Notes: a model not told the origin generated them from the letters alone. A DNA stretch of 64,000 nt from Pseudarthrobacter equi (GCF_900105535.1 NZ_LT629779.1:1984001-2048000); one strand, 5' to 3'. Shown: positions 14,266-27,700, numbered from the stretch's first letter. Translations and numbers: made by a program.

Positions 14266-16494
14266 ATGCTCGACGCCGATTTGGCCCACGAACGTGAGTA
14301 TGTAGCCGGCCTGTATGCCCGGCTGGAGGAGCTCCGTGAGGAGAAGCGCCGGCAGCTGGCACAGGTGCGCCGGTCCGGTGCCGTGGGCACCATGCAGAAC
14401 GTCTCCGAGCGCGACGCGTTCGCGGCACTGTACGAAGACCGCCTGGCCCAGCTGGACGCCGTCGACGACCGCCTGGTCTTTGGCCGCCTGGACCTGGACT
14501 CCGGCGAAGAGCAGTACATCGGCCGGATCGGCCTCACCACCGAGGACCTGCAGCGGCTCATGGTGGACTGGCGTGCCCCGGAGGCCGGGCATTTCTACCA
14601 GGCCACCGCCTTCGACCGGCAGGGTGTCCGCCGGCGCCGCCACCTGATCCTGCAGGGTCGCGAAGTCAAGGCCATTGAAGATGACGTGCTGGATGCCTCG
14701 ATGCTCTCGGACGACGAATCCCTGCAGGGCGAGGGTGCCCTGCTGGCCGCGCTGAACTCCAAGCGGACCGGCCGGATGTCGGACATCGTCAGCACCATCC
14801 AGTCGGAGCAGGACCGGATTATCCGTTCCTCCATTTCGGGCGCCCTGGTGGTGCAGGGTGGCCCCGGTACGGGCAAGACCGCCGTGGCGCTGCACCGTGC
14901 CGCGTACCTGTTGTACACCCACCGGGACCGGCTCAAGAGCGCAGGCGTGCTGCTGGTGGGCCCGTCGTCGTCGTTCATGAAGTACATCGAACGCGTGCTT
15001 CCCTCGCTGGGTGAGACCGGCGTCGTGATGGCCAGCGTGGGCCGCCTGATGCCCGGAATTCACGCGGTCCCCGAAGCCGACCCGGACGTCGCCGCCATCA
15101 AGGGCCGCCTGGACATGGCGAAGATCGTGGCCAACGCCGTCTCCAACCGCCAGCGGACTCCCGCAGCCAACCGCATCCTTGAAGTGGACGGCCGCAAGCT
15201 GACCCTGACGCCGCGGCAGGTCCGCCGCGCACGCGAGCGGGCGCGTTCCACCGGGAAACCGCACAACGAGGCACGCGTGACGTTCGTGAAGATCCTGCTG
15301 CGCGAACTCACGGAACAGCTCACCGACATGATCGAAGCGGACAACATCGGCAACAATGCCGACCGCTCCTACCTGGCCGAAGACGTCCGTACCGCCCGGG
15401 ACGTGCGCATCGCCCTGAATCTGTGCTGGATGCCCATGACGCCGGAAAAGCTGATTTCCGAGCTGTTCAGCAAGCCCGCCATCCTGGAGTTCTGCACCCC
15501 GCTCCTCACGCCCGCGGAGCGGGAACTGCTGCGGCGGCCGGCGGACGCACCGTGGACCGAAGCGGACGTGCCGCTGCTGGACGAGGCAGCCGAACTGCTC
15601 GGCGAGCTCGATCCCGCCGCCGGGCGCGGCCTTGCCCAGCAGGAGCACGACCGTGCCCGGGACCTCGCCAACGCCAAGCAGACCCTCGAAAACATGCAAT
15701 TGGCGGGCGTGGACCCGCTGATGTCGGCGGAGGAACTGGCCGAGCAGAACCGTGAACAGGAAACCCGGCAGACGGCCGCGGAGCGTGCCACCAGCGACCG
15801 CACCTGGGCGTTTGGACACATCGTGGTGGACGAAGCGCAGGAACTGTCGCCCATGCAGTGGCGGCTCCTCGTCCGGCGCTGCCCGCTGAAGTCCTTCACC
15901 ATCGTGGGCGACATTGCCCAGACCAGTTCCGTGGCCGGGGCCAACTCCTGGCAGGGCGCCCTGGCCCCGATGTTCGGTGAACGCTGGCAGCTCGAGGAGC
16001 TGACCGTCAACTACCGCACCCCGTCCCAGATCGCCGAGGCCGCGGTCCGGATGGCAAACGCCGCCGGCCTGGTGGTGTCCGCCCCCAAGGCCGTCCGCGA
16101 GGGCCGCTGGTCACCAATCGTTGACGAAGTGGAAGCGGGTGCGGTGGTCAGCCGCCTCGTCGAGGTCCTTCCGGAGGAGCTGGAAGCGCTCGACGGCGGC
16201 CTGCTCGCCGTGATTGCCGACGGTGAGCTGCTGCCTGCCGCCACGTCCGCGTTGCGTTCGGCGTACGGGCGCCGCGTCGGGACCGGTGCCGGCAGCTACG
16301 AGCAGGACATCGTGGTCATCAGCCCCCGCGAAGCGAAGGGCCTGGAGTTCGACGGAGTGGTGGTCCTGGAGCCCTCCACCATGCTGAACCACGAGCACGG
16401 CAAGGTGGGCGACCTGTACGTGGCCATGACCCGCGCCACGCAGCGCCTGCGGCTGATCGCGGCGCAGCCTGTCCCGGCCGGCATCGTCCGCTGA
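14266..16494 (+). CDS. helR: HelD-family RNA polymerase-recycling ATPase (HelR-like)
   Basis: UvrD/PcrA-like superfamily 1 ATPase of the HelD family, which enters the RNA polymerase channels and removes stalled polymerase from DNA. The N-terminus (residues 3-45) is a coiled coil rich in Glu, Arg and Leu, the arm expected to enter the secondary channel. Walker A GGPGTGKT is at about 197-205, the DEAQ Walker B at about 522, GDIAQTS follows as motif III, and VAMTRATQRL is motif VI. At 742 residues it fits the actinobacterial HelR class, whose members give rifamycin tolerance in Streptomyces and mycobacteria. HelR versus plain HelD is inferred from length and lineage. A separate promoter is not clear; TAGAAT at 14226 is a possible -10. 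Confidence 0.85.
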   Translation: MLDADLAHEREYVAGLYARLEELREEKRRQLAQVRRSGAVGTMQNVSERDAFAALYEDRLAQLDAVDDRLVFGRLDLDSGEEQYIGRIGLTTEDLQRLMVDWRAPEAGHFYQATAFDRQGVRRRRHLILQGREVKAIEDDVLDASMLSDDESLQGEGALLAALNSKRTGRMSDIVSTIQSEQDRIIRSSISGALVVQGGPGTGKTAVALHRAAYLLYTHRDRLKSAGVLLVGPSSSFMKYIERVLPSLGETGVVMASVGRLMPGIHAVPEADPDVAAIKGRLDMAKIVANAVSNRQRTPAANRILEVDGRKLTLTPRQVRRARERARSTGKPHNEARVTFVKILLRELTEQLTDMIEADNIGNNADRSYLAEDVRTARDVRIALNLCWMPMTPEKLISELFSKPAILEFCTPLLTPAERELLRRPADAPWTEADVPLLDEAAELLGELDPAAGRGLAQQEHDRARDLANAKQTLENMQLAGVDPLMSAEELAEQNREQETRQTAAERATSDRTWAFGHIVVDEAQELSPMQWRLLVRRCPLKSFTIVGDIAQTSSVAGANSWQGALAPMFGERWQLEELTVNYRTPSQIAEAAVRMANAAGLVVSAPKAVREGRWSPIVDEVEAGAVVSRLVEVLPEELEALDGGLLAVIADGELLPAATSALRSAYGRRVGTGAGSYEQDIVVISPREAKGLEFDGVVVLEPSTMLNHEHGKVGDLYVAMTRATQRLRLIAAQPVPAGIVR

Positions 16495-16528
16495 TCCGGG
16501 ACACTGCGATACTGCTAACTTAGAAGGC

Positions 16529-17842
16529 GTGCCAGACATCAACAGCCTCGAAACGCAACAGAACGACCCCACCTTCGCCAACGTTTGGCAGGAGCTGAAG
16601 TGGCGTGGACTCGTCCACGTCTCCACCGACGAAGCCGAGCTTGAGAAGCTTCTCGCCGGCGGACCGGTCACGTACTATTGCGGCTTCGACCCCACCGCAC
16701 CCAGCCTGCACCTTGGCAACCTGGTCCAGCTGTTGGTCATGCGGCGGCTGCAGCTGGCCGGCCACAAACCCCTCGGCCTGGTGGGCGGTTCCACGGGCAT
16801 GATCGGCGATCCCCGTCCGACGGCGGAGCGGACGCTGAACACCAAGGACACCGTGGCGGAATGGGTCGGGTACCTTCAGGCCCAGGTCCGGCGTTTCCTC
16901 AGCTTCGAGGGGGACAACGCCGCCCGGATGGTGAACAACCTGGACTGGACTGCGCCGCTGAGCGCCATCGACTTCCTGCGCGAAGTGGGCAAGCACTTCC
17001 GCGTAGGCACCATGCTGCGTAAGGACGCCGTTGCGTCCCGCCTCAGCTCGGACGAGGGCATCAGCTACACAGAGTTCAGCTACCAGATCCTCCAGGGTAT
17101 GGACTACCTGCAGCTCTTCCGTGATTACGCCTGCATGCTGCAGACCGGCGGTTCGGACCAGTGGGGCAACCTGACCAGCGGCACCGAGCTCATCCGCAAG
17201 GTGGAGGGCAAGAGCGTCCACGCCCTGGGAACGCCGCTGATCACCAACTCCGACGGAACCAAATTCGGCAAGAGCGAAGGGAACGCCATCTGGCTCGATG
17301 CCGGCATGTGCAGCCCCTACGCCTTCTACCAGTTCTGGCTCAACACCGCAGATGCCGACGTCGTGGACCGGCTCAAGGTATTCACCTTCCTCACCCGTGC
17401 GGAAATCGAGGATATTGCCACGTCCGTTGCCGAGCGCCCTTTCGCCCGTGAGGGTCAGCGGAAGCTCGCCTTCGAAGTGACCTCGCTGGTGCACGGCGTT
17501 GAGGCCACGGAGAAGGTCATTGCCGCATCCGCCGCCCTTTTCGGCAACGGTGACCTTGCCGCCCTCGACAAGCAGACCCTGCAGGCAGCCACTTCCGAAC
17601 TCCCCACCGCCACAGTGCAGGTGGACGCGCTGGGAATTGTGGACCTGCTGGTGGCATCCGGCCTGTCGGAAAGCAAATCGGCAGCCCGTCGCACTGTTGG
17701 TGAGGGCGGTGCCTACGTCAACAACGAAAAGGTACTGGACCCGGAAACGGTCATTGCTGAATCAGAACTCCTCCACGGGCAGTACCTGCTGCTCCGCCGG
17801 GGAAAGAAGAACCTGGCAACAGTCGAGGTGCTGGTCCCGTAA
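16529..17842 (+). CDS. tyrS: Tyrosyl-tRNA synthetase
   Basis: Class I aminoacyl-tRNA synthetase charging tRNA-Tyr. The HIGH-equivalent HLGN is inside PTAPSLHLGNL (about residues 55-65), the KMSKS-equivalent KFGKS is near 245, and an S4 RNA-binding domain with SESKSAARRTVGEGGAYVNN closes the C-terminus. It is 437 residues. GTG start with AGAAGG immediately upstream. It sits directly before the rRNA operon, as in mycobacteria, where tyrS also heads the TPR-tlyA-recN block. No T-box leader is visible in the short upstream gap. Confidence 0.97.
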   Translation: MPDINSLETQQNDPTFANVWQELKWRGLVHVSTDEAELEKLLAGGPVTYYCGFDPTAPSLHLGNLVQLLVMRRLQLAGHKPLGLVGGSTGMIGDPRPTAERTLNTKDTVAEWVGYLQAQVRRFLSFEGDNAARMVNNLDWTAPLSAIDFLREVGKHFRVGTMLRKDAVASRLSSDEGISYTEFSYQILQGMDYLQLFRDYACMLQTGGSDQWGNLTSGTELIRKVEGKSVHALGTPLITNSDGTKFGKSEGNAIWLDAGMCSPYAFYQFWLNTADADVVDRLKVFTFLTRAEIEDIATSVAERPFAREGQRKLAFEVTSLVHGVEATEKVIAASAALFGNGDLAALDKQTLQAATSELPTATVQVDALGIVDLLVASGLSESKSAARRTVGEGGAYVNNEKVLDPETVIAESELLHGQYLLLRRGKKNLATVEVLVP

Positions 17843-17886
17843 GCGGGGAGCGAAACCTACCACCTGCACGCCTCTCTGTAGCCGAT

Positions 17887-17915
17887 TTGCGCGGCCACGG
17901 AGGGGCGTGTATTGT
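17887..17915 (+). promoter_or_regulatory. Candidate rRNA operon promoter
   Basis: TTGCGC (17887-17892), a 17-bp spacer, and TATTGT (17910-17915) make a plausible vegetative promoter 437 bp upstream of the mature 16S start. It is the best match seen in the otherwise AT-rich leader; further promoters closer to the 16S gene are possible, as multiple promoters are usual for rRNA operons. Confidence 0.5.
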
Positions 17916-17929
17916 TTTCTGAGTCGCCG

Positions 17930-18351
17930 CCGCTGAGTGGTGACAAACCCCCAACCGATATTGAGAAGCGATTCTTGGCCATGCGGTGCATGGAACGAAG
18001 AAATGCTTCACTTTTCGCTGGGCGGATTCAGTTTCGCAGAGTGAATTCCGGGAAAACAACCGGATTTGCAAAAGTGAAACTGAATGAAATAAGATTGAAA
18101 CATCGCAGCGAAGAAATACGGAATAGATATTCATTGCTAAATGAATTGTTTCGGGAATATTCGAATGTGTCTGTTGTTTGAGAACTCAATAGTGTGCCAA
18201 GTTTGTTGATACCAATTTTTTATTGAATTGGTTGATTGTGCTGTGCCGCCACCCCGTGGTGTGCATGGTGTTTTTAGCTGGTTTCAAATTTTGTGCAGCC
18301 TGGTTCCGCGTTATTTCCGTGGTGCTTGGTTGTGTCTGTTTTTGTTTTACT
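17930..18351 (+). other. AT-rich, structured rRNA leader
   Basis: No gene is supported here. The stretch 17980-18210 is far richer in A and T than its surroundings. It holds complementary pairs TTCACTTTT with AAAAGTGAA and TTCAGTTTC with GAAACTGAA, plus TTCATT-GCT-AAATGAA, so the transcript should fold extensively. The rRNA antitermination boxA and the left arm of the 16S precursor stem occupy 18173-18202. Confidence 0.7.
18173..18202 (+). promoter_or_regulatory. 16S boxA-type element and left arm of 16S precursor stem
   Basis: GTTGTTTGAGAACTCAATAG matches the actinobacterial rRNA leader element associated with Nus-factor antitermination. The 14-mer GTTGTTTGAGAACT recurs in the 16S-23S spacer at 20214. 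Bases 18184-18202 pair with 20084-20102 (19 pairs including wobbles), forming the precursor stem that brackets 16S. Confidence 0.8.
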
Positions 18352-23483
<5,132 letters not shown>

Positions 23484-23505
23484 ACACAGATAAATACATA
23501 ACTCT

Positions 23506-23540
23506 GCTTGCGTCCACTATGTGGTTCCCAACCAACAACC
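23506..23540 (+). other. Right arm of 23S precursor stem
   Basis: GCTTGCGTCCACTATGTGGTT (23506-23526) is complementary to 20225-20245, and CAACAACC (23533-23540) to 20211-20218. Such flanking stems are RNase III substrates in rRNA maturation. CCAACAA-CCC-TTTGTTGG offers a competing local hairpin. Confidence 0.8.
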
Positions 23541-23639
23541 CTTTGTTGGCGGAACCAAACCACAATTGAATACAACACCACCATGTTGTAACCACAAATT
23601 TCCCTCACCACCCCAGCGGGGTTGGTGACGGGTAGAAGG

Positions 23640-23757
23640 GTTACGGCGGTCATAGCGTGGGGGAAACGCCCGGTCCCATTCCGAACCCGGAAGCTAAGAC
23701 CCACAGCGCCGATGGTACTGCACCCGGGAGGGTGTGGGAGAGTAGGACACCGCCGGA
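23640..23757 (+). rRNA. rrf: 5S ribosomal RNA
   Basis: About 118 bases with the GTTACGGCGG 5' strand and the CACCGCCGGAC 3' strand of helix I, the conserved CCCATTCCGAACCCGGAAG loop and the GATGGTACTGC segment. It lies about 155 bp after 23S as the last rRNA gene. The exact termini are estimated. Confidence 0.95.
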
Positions 23758-23767
23758 CAAACATTGA

Positions 23768-23802
23768 GTAGGGCCCTGACACACACCATGTCAGGGCCCT
23801 AC
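23768..23802 (+). terminator. rRNA operon terminator
   Basis: A perfect 14-bp stem (GTAGGGCCCTGACA / TGTCAGGGCCCTAC) with a 7-base loop, ten bases after 5S, followed by CACTTTAACC. Strong intrinsic-type terminator with only a weak U-tract. Confidence 0.9.
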
Positions 23803-23838
23803 CACTTTAACCACCACACACCACACCAGGGACACCCA

Positions 23839-24158
23839 CGCTCAGTCGTGGCGGCACCCACCCGGACCCCCGCTCAGTCGTGGCGGCACCCACCCGGACC
23901 CCCGCTCAGTCGTGGCGGCACCCACCCGGACCCCCGCTCACTCCTGGCGGCTCCCACCCGGACCCCCGCTCAGTTCTGGCGGTTCCCACCCTGACCCCCG
24001 CTCACTACAGCTGAACGCGCGTCGGAAGGGGAACCACCACGAATGAGCGCTCGTCACAGGGACAGCCACCACAAGTGAGCGCGCATCCGACGAACAGCCA
24101 CCACTAGTGAGCGCGCATCCGACGAATAGCCACCACGAGTGAGCGCGCGTTGCGGGGA
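23839..24158. repeat. Opposed 32-bp tandem repeat arrays
   Basis: Five full 32-bp units start at 23839, 23871, 23903, 23935 and 23967, with a partial unit at 23999. The first three are identical over the core CGCTCAGTCGTGGCGGCACC. From 24031, four further 32-bp units (24031, 24063, 24095, 24127) carry the core in reverse, as CACCAC.AGTGAGCGCGC. The two arrays face each other around about 24015. There are no spacers, so this is not CRISPR. The core matches the cluster after argH. Confidence 0.92.
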
Positions 24159-24183
24159 TTGCGGCGGCTGCGGGCGTGCAGCG

Positions 24184-24199
24184 GTGTGAAGATTCACAC
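24184..24199. promoter_or_regulatory. Palindromic operator-like site
   Basis: GTGTGAAGATTCACAC is a 7+2+7 palindrome, 170 bp upstream of the TPR-like gene. A site of the same geometry and GA centre precedes pyruvate carboxylase (61123-61138). The binding protein is unknown; the CRP-like TGTGA/TCACA halves are 2 bp too close for a classical CRP/GlxR site. Confidence 0.45.
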
Positions 24200-24368
24200 G
24201 ATGCGGCCGCCGGGGCCAACTCTGGATCGCCGATTATGCGGGCTCCCCTAGAATTGATGGAGATGTACGGACCTGGAAGCGCTTGTTTCGGGTTGCGTAA
24301 GTAAGAAGCACTTATACGAGCGGCTGCAGTTTGCGCCAGTGGTCGGCTCACAACAGGAGGAATCCATC

Positions 24369-26345
24369 ATGGCCGAACACGGCGGAGGAAACCGCGGAAA
24401 CGACCGCGGAGCGTTCCGGGGCAACAACAACTCGGGCGGTGACCCGCGTGGGTTCCGGGGTCGCGGAAACCGCGACAGCAACGAACGCTCGTCTGGTAAC
24501 GGTGAGCGGAAACCTTATGGTGACCGTGAGAACCGTCCCTTCGGTGATCGGGATCGTAAGCCGTTTGGTGACCGTCCCCGTCGCGACGGCGACACGGACC
24601 GCCGCACCTTCGGCGGCGGCGAGAACCGCAAGCCTTCCGGCGATCGAGAGAACCGGCCTTACGGTGATCGGGATCGTAAGCCGTTTGGCGACCGTCCGCG
24701 CCGTGACGGTGACCAGGATCGCCGTGGCTTCAGCGGGGGCGGAGAGCGGAAACCTTATGGTGACCGTGAGAACCGTCCCTTCGGTGATCGGGATCGTAAG
24801 CCGTTCGGTGACCGTCCCCGTCGCGACGGCGACACGGACCGCCGCAGCTTCGGCGGCGGCGAGAACCGCAAGCCTTCCGGCGATCGAGAGAACCGGCCTT
24901 ACGGTGATCGGGATCGTAAGCCGTTTGGCGACCGTCCGCGCCGTGACGGTGACCAGGATCGCCGTGGCTTCAGCGGGGGCGGAGAGCGGAAACCTTATGG
25001 TGACCGTGAGAACCGTCCCTTCGGTGATCGGGATCGTAAGCCGTTTAGCGACCGTCCCCGTCGCGACGGCGACACGGACCGCCGTAGCTTCGGCGGCGGC
25101 GAGAACCGCAAGCCCTTCGGTGACCGCCAGGACAGGGACTCCCGCAGCTTTGACCGCGGTTCTGACCGTGGCCCCGCCCGCGGCGGAGCCGATCGTGGAG
25201 CAGGGCGTGGCGATTCGTTCCGTGACTCCCGCGGCGACTCCGGCCGTGGTTTCGGCCGTGACCGCCAGGAAGAGCGCCCTGCCCGTACACACAACGCTGC
25301 CGATATCCGCAGCTCCAACCGGCCCGACCGCGAACGCTCACCCGAGATCGATGAGGACGTCACAGGCAAGGAACTGGACCGCGCTACTCAGCACCAGATC
25401 AAGACCCTGGAGCCCAAGAGCGCGGAGTGGGTTGCCCGCCATCTGGTGATGGCCGGCCGCCTGATTGACGATGAGGCGGAACTGGCCTTCCAGCACGCCC
25501 TTGCGGCGAGCCGCCGTGGCGGCCGCCTCGGTGCCGTCCGCGAAGCTGTCGGCCTGACTGCCTACGCCGCGGGCCACTACGGCGAAGCCCTGCGCGAGTT
25601 CCGCACCTACCGGCGGATCAGTGGCTCCAACGTCCACCTGCCGGTCATGGCTGACTGCGAGCGTGGCCTGGGCCGCCCGGACCGGGCACTGGATGTTGCC
25701 CGTTCCGAGGAAGCACAGGACCTGGACGCTCCGGGCAAGGTGGAATTGGCCATCGTGGCCGCCGGCGCGAGGACCGATCTGGACCAGCTCGATGCCGCCG
25801 TCGCCGAGCTGGAAATTCCGCAGCTGGACATCAACCGTGCCTTCTCCTACAGCCCCCGGCTGTTCCGCGCCTACGCCGGCGCGCTCTCCGCCGTGGGACG
25901 CACCGACGAGGCAGACAAGTGGAACAAGCAGGCCGTCGTCGCAGAGAACGCGCTGGGACAGGGCGTTGACGAAGAGCCTGACATCATCGACCTCGGCTGG
26001 GATGAAGAGGAAGAGGCCCGCGAAGAGGCCGAGCGCCGGCGCCTCCCCGAACACGCCGTCAAAGCCTCCGAAACAGCTTCGGCAGCTGCCGGCAGCCAGG
26101 ATGGTTCCGCGTCCGACGACGGCACTGCAGAAAGTGCCGACGCCCAGAACGCCGTGGACCAGAACGTGGACGACCAGGATGCGGATTACTTCGCCTCTGA
26201 CGACGCAGAGTCGGACGAGGATTCGGTGGAGCAGGACGAACTGGACCCCAACAACGAAGACAACGAAGACAGCAGCAACGAAGAAGCCGGCAGTGAAGAG
26301 CCCGGCGACGACGCTGCTGCCAACCAGGACCGCCGGGAAGACTGA
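24369..26345 (+). CDS. Polyampholyte TPR-like protein with RGG/DR-rich repeats
   Basis: Function unknown; positional counterpart of Rv1691 in the tyrS-tlyA block. Three parts are visible in 658 residues. Residues about 1-330 are disordered and arginine, glycine and aspartate rich, with repeated GDRENRPFGDRDRKPFGDR units resembling RGG-type RNA-binding tails. About 335-540 is a helical, TPR-like region (VARHLVMAGRLIDDEAELAF, EALREFRTYRRISG). From about 544 to the end is a strongly acidic tail. The repeats are near-identical at DNA level with a 240-bp period. Start 24369 follows an ideal AGGAGGA; the upstream ATG 24339 has no ribosome site. RNA binding or condensate formation is inference. Confidence 0.8.
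   Translation: MAEHGGGNRGNDRGAFRGNNNSGGDPRGFRGRGNRDSNERSSGNGERKPYGDRENRPFGDRDRKPFGDRPRRDGDTDRRTFGGGENRKPSGDRENRPYGDRDRKPFGDRPRRDGDQDRRGFSGGGERKPYGDRENRPFGDRDRKPFGDRPRRDGDTDRRSFGGGENRKPSGDRENRPYGDRDRKPFGDRPRRDGDQDRRGFSGGGERKPYGDRENRPFGDRDRKPFSDRPRRDGDTDRRSFGGGENRKPFGDRQDRDSRSFDRGSDRGPARGGADRGAGRGDSFRDSRGDSGRGFGRDRQEERPARTHNAADIRSSNRPDRERSPEIDEDVTGKELDRATQHQIKTLEPKSAEWVARHLVMAGRLIDDEAELAFQHALAASRRGGRLGAVREAVGLTAYAAGHYGEALREFRTYRRISGSNVHLPVMADCERGLGRPDRALDVARSEEAQDLDAPGKVELAIVAAGARTDLDQLDAAVAELEIPQLDINRAFSYSPRLFRAYAGALSAVGRTDEADKWNKQAVVAENALGQGVDEEPDIIDLGWDEEEEAREEAERRRLPEHAVKASETASAAAGSQDGSASDDGTAESADAQNAVDQNVDDQDADYFASDDAESDEDSVEQDELDPNNEDNEDSSNEEAGSEEPGDDAAANQDRRED
24505..25130 (+). repeat. 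240-bp in-frame tandem repeat
   Basis: Segments beginning near 24505, 24745 and 24985 are almost identical over 240 bp, about 2.6 copies. Each period is made of two related ~120-bp halves alternating RENRPFGDRDRKPFGDR and RENRPYGDRDRKPFGDR versions. Synonymous sites are conserved too, pointing to recent duplication or gene conversion. Confidence 0.9.
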
Positions 26346-26350
26346 ACCGA

Positions 26351-27340
26351 ATGACTGCCATTTCCCTGATTTCCCGCTTTGACGCCCTCCTGTCCGACCT
26401 GGACGGGGTGGTGTACGCCGGCCCGCATGCCATTCCGGGCGCCGTGGAATCACTGCAGCAGCTGGCCGGCGTGGGCGTGGGTCTTGGTTACGTCACGAAC
26501 AACGCCTCCCGGTCCCCGGCCGAGGTTGCAGCCCACCTGAGGGAACTCGGGGCGCCGGCTGAGGATGAGCAGGTAGTCAGTTCTTCACAGGCGGCCGCGG
26601 ACCTGCTCGCTTCACGCCTGACGCCAGGCTCGAAGGTCCTCATCACGGGAAGTCCGGCGCTTGCCCGCGAAGTCGAGCTCGTGGGCCTCACCCCGGTCTT
26701 TGGGCAGGACGAGGAACCCGTGGCAGTGGTCCAGGGCTTCAACCCCGGCATCGGCTGGAAGGACCTGGCCGAAGCTGCTTACGTGGTGTCCGCCGGGGCC
26801 CTCTGGGTGGCGACGAACACCGACATGTCCATCCCGCAGGCTCGTGGAATCGCGCCAGGGAACGGAACGCTGGTGGCGGCGGTGACCGCTGCCACCGGCC
26901 GGACGCCGCTCGTGGCCGGCAAGCCGGAGGCGCCGCTGTTCCATTCCGCCGCCAAGCGGCTCGGCGCCGAACGCCCGCTGGTAGTGGGCGACCGGCTGGA
27001 CACGGACATCCTCGGCGGCAACAATGCCGGGTTTGCCACCGTCGCCGTGCTGACCGGCGTCGACACCCTGGAAACGATCCTGGCCGCCCGCTCCGCCGAG
27101 CGTCCGGATTACATCATCGGCGCCCTGTCCGACCTGTACCGCCCGTACCCCGAGGTGACGCACGACGACGGCACGTACGTCTGCGGCGATGCCACGGCAC
27201 GCGTCGCCAACGGCGCAGTGGGCGTCATTGGCAGTAAGGACAGCCTTGACGCGTGGCGCGCCGCTTGCGCGGCGTGGTGGGCTGCGACGCCGGACGCACC
27301 AACGGCGCAGGCGCCCAAGCTGGCCTGGCTCGGTCACTAG
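26351..27340 (+). CDS. HAD-IIA family phosphatase (NagD/PGP-like)
   Basis: Haloacid dehalogenase hydrolase with the nucleophile motif LSDLDGVVY near residues 14-22, motif II YVTNNASRS (about 49-57), and motif III/IV GDRLDTDILGGNNAG (about 215-229). The cap between motifs II and III is of the IIA type. Positional counterpart of Rv1692, reported as a glycerol-3-phosphate phosphatase, so a similar recycling role is possible. It is 329 residues. It starts 5 bp after the TPR-like gene, hence one transcript. Confidence 0.85.
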   Translation: MTAISLISRFDALLSDLDGVVYAGPHAIPGAVESLQQLAGVGVGLGYVTNNASRSPAEVAAHLRELGAPAEDEQVVSSSQAAADLLASRLTPGSKVLITGSPALAREVELVGLTPVFGQDEEPVAVVQGFNPGIGWKDLAEAAYVVSAGALWVATNTDMSIPQARGIAPGNGTLVAAVTAATGRTPLVAGKPEAPLFHSAAKRLGAERPLVVGDRLDTDILGGNNAGFATVAVLTGVDTLETILAARSAERPDYIIGALSDLYRPYPEVTHDDGTYVCGDATARVANGAVGVIGSKDSLDAWRAACAAWWAATPDAPTAQAPKLAWLGH

Positions 27341-27349
27341 ACTTAACGG

Positions 27350-27700
27350 ATGACTGAGCTGACCGGACCTGAAGAATCATCAGCCCAGCCGTCGCGGGAC
27401 TGGCCCGGGCTGGACGCCGCTGCGATCCCTGACGCCGTGGTGGCCCAAGCCCTGACAGGGTTGGAAGCCCTGCCCGCCACTCCCGTTGAAGAGCATGAAG
27501 AGGCCTACGCCAGGCTTCATGATGAGTTGCTGGACGCCCTCAACGCCAAGCCCCAGGACATTGAGCCCCAGGACCTGCAGTCCCAAGGCCTTGCACCACG
27601 GGATGCCGGACCCCGGGACCCCGGACCCCGTACACCAGGGCCCCCGACTCCTGGCCCCCGCGCAACCGGCGCATCCGACGCAACGGACGGCGGAGCCTGA
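27350..27700 (+). CDS. Small Pro-rich hypothetical protein
   Basis: No function recognised. It has 116 residues: a short acidic helical N-terminal half (about 20-65, LDAAAIPDAVVAQALTGLEA and EEAYARLHDELLDALN) followed by a low-complexity Pro-Gly-Arg tail (repeated P-G-P triplets). It occupies the place of the small Rv1693 gene, and its stop overlaps the tlyA start by one base, supporting that it is translated. There is no signal peptide or membrane segment. Confidence 0.65.
   Translation: MTELTGPEESSAQPSRDWPGLDAAAIPDAVVAQALTGLEALPATPVEEHEEAYARLHDELLDALNAKPQDIEPQDLQSQGLAPRDAGPRDPGPRTPGPPTPGPRATGASDATDGGA

Larger units (their letters stand above)
23803..24368. other. Gene-free region between rRNA operon and TPR-like gene
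   Basis: No credible gene. After the rRNA terminator it holds the 32-bp arrays (23839-24158), then a 16-bp palindrome GTGTGAAGATTCACAC (24184-24199), and a ~170-bp leader to the next gene. Reading frames inside are repetitive by-products of the arrays. No convincing -35/-10 pair was found for the downstream gene. Confidence 0.7.

Noticed and set aside
16495..16528. T-box leader for tyrS
   Set aside because: The gap is only 34 bp, too short for a T-box with its terminator.
17912..18181. 89-residue open frame in the rRNA leader
   Set aside because: It spans the promoter and boxA leader, has no ribosome site, and its AT-rich composition is that of the leader.
23839..24158. CRISPR array
   Set aside because: The 32-bp units are contiguous with no unique spacers, half are inverted, and no cas genes are in the window.
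24184..24199. CRP/GlxR binding site
   Set aside because: The TGTGA and TCACA halves are separated by 4 bp instead of the required 6.
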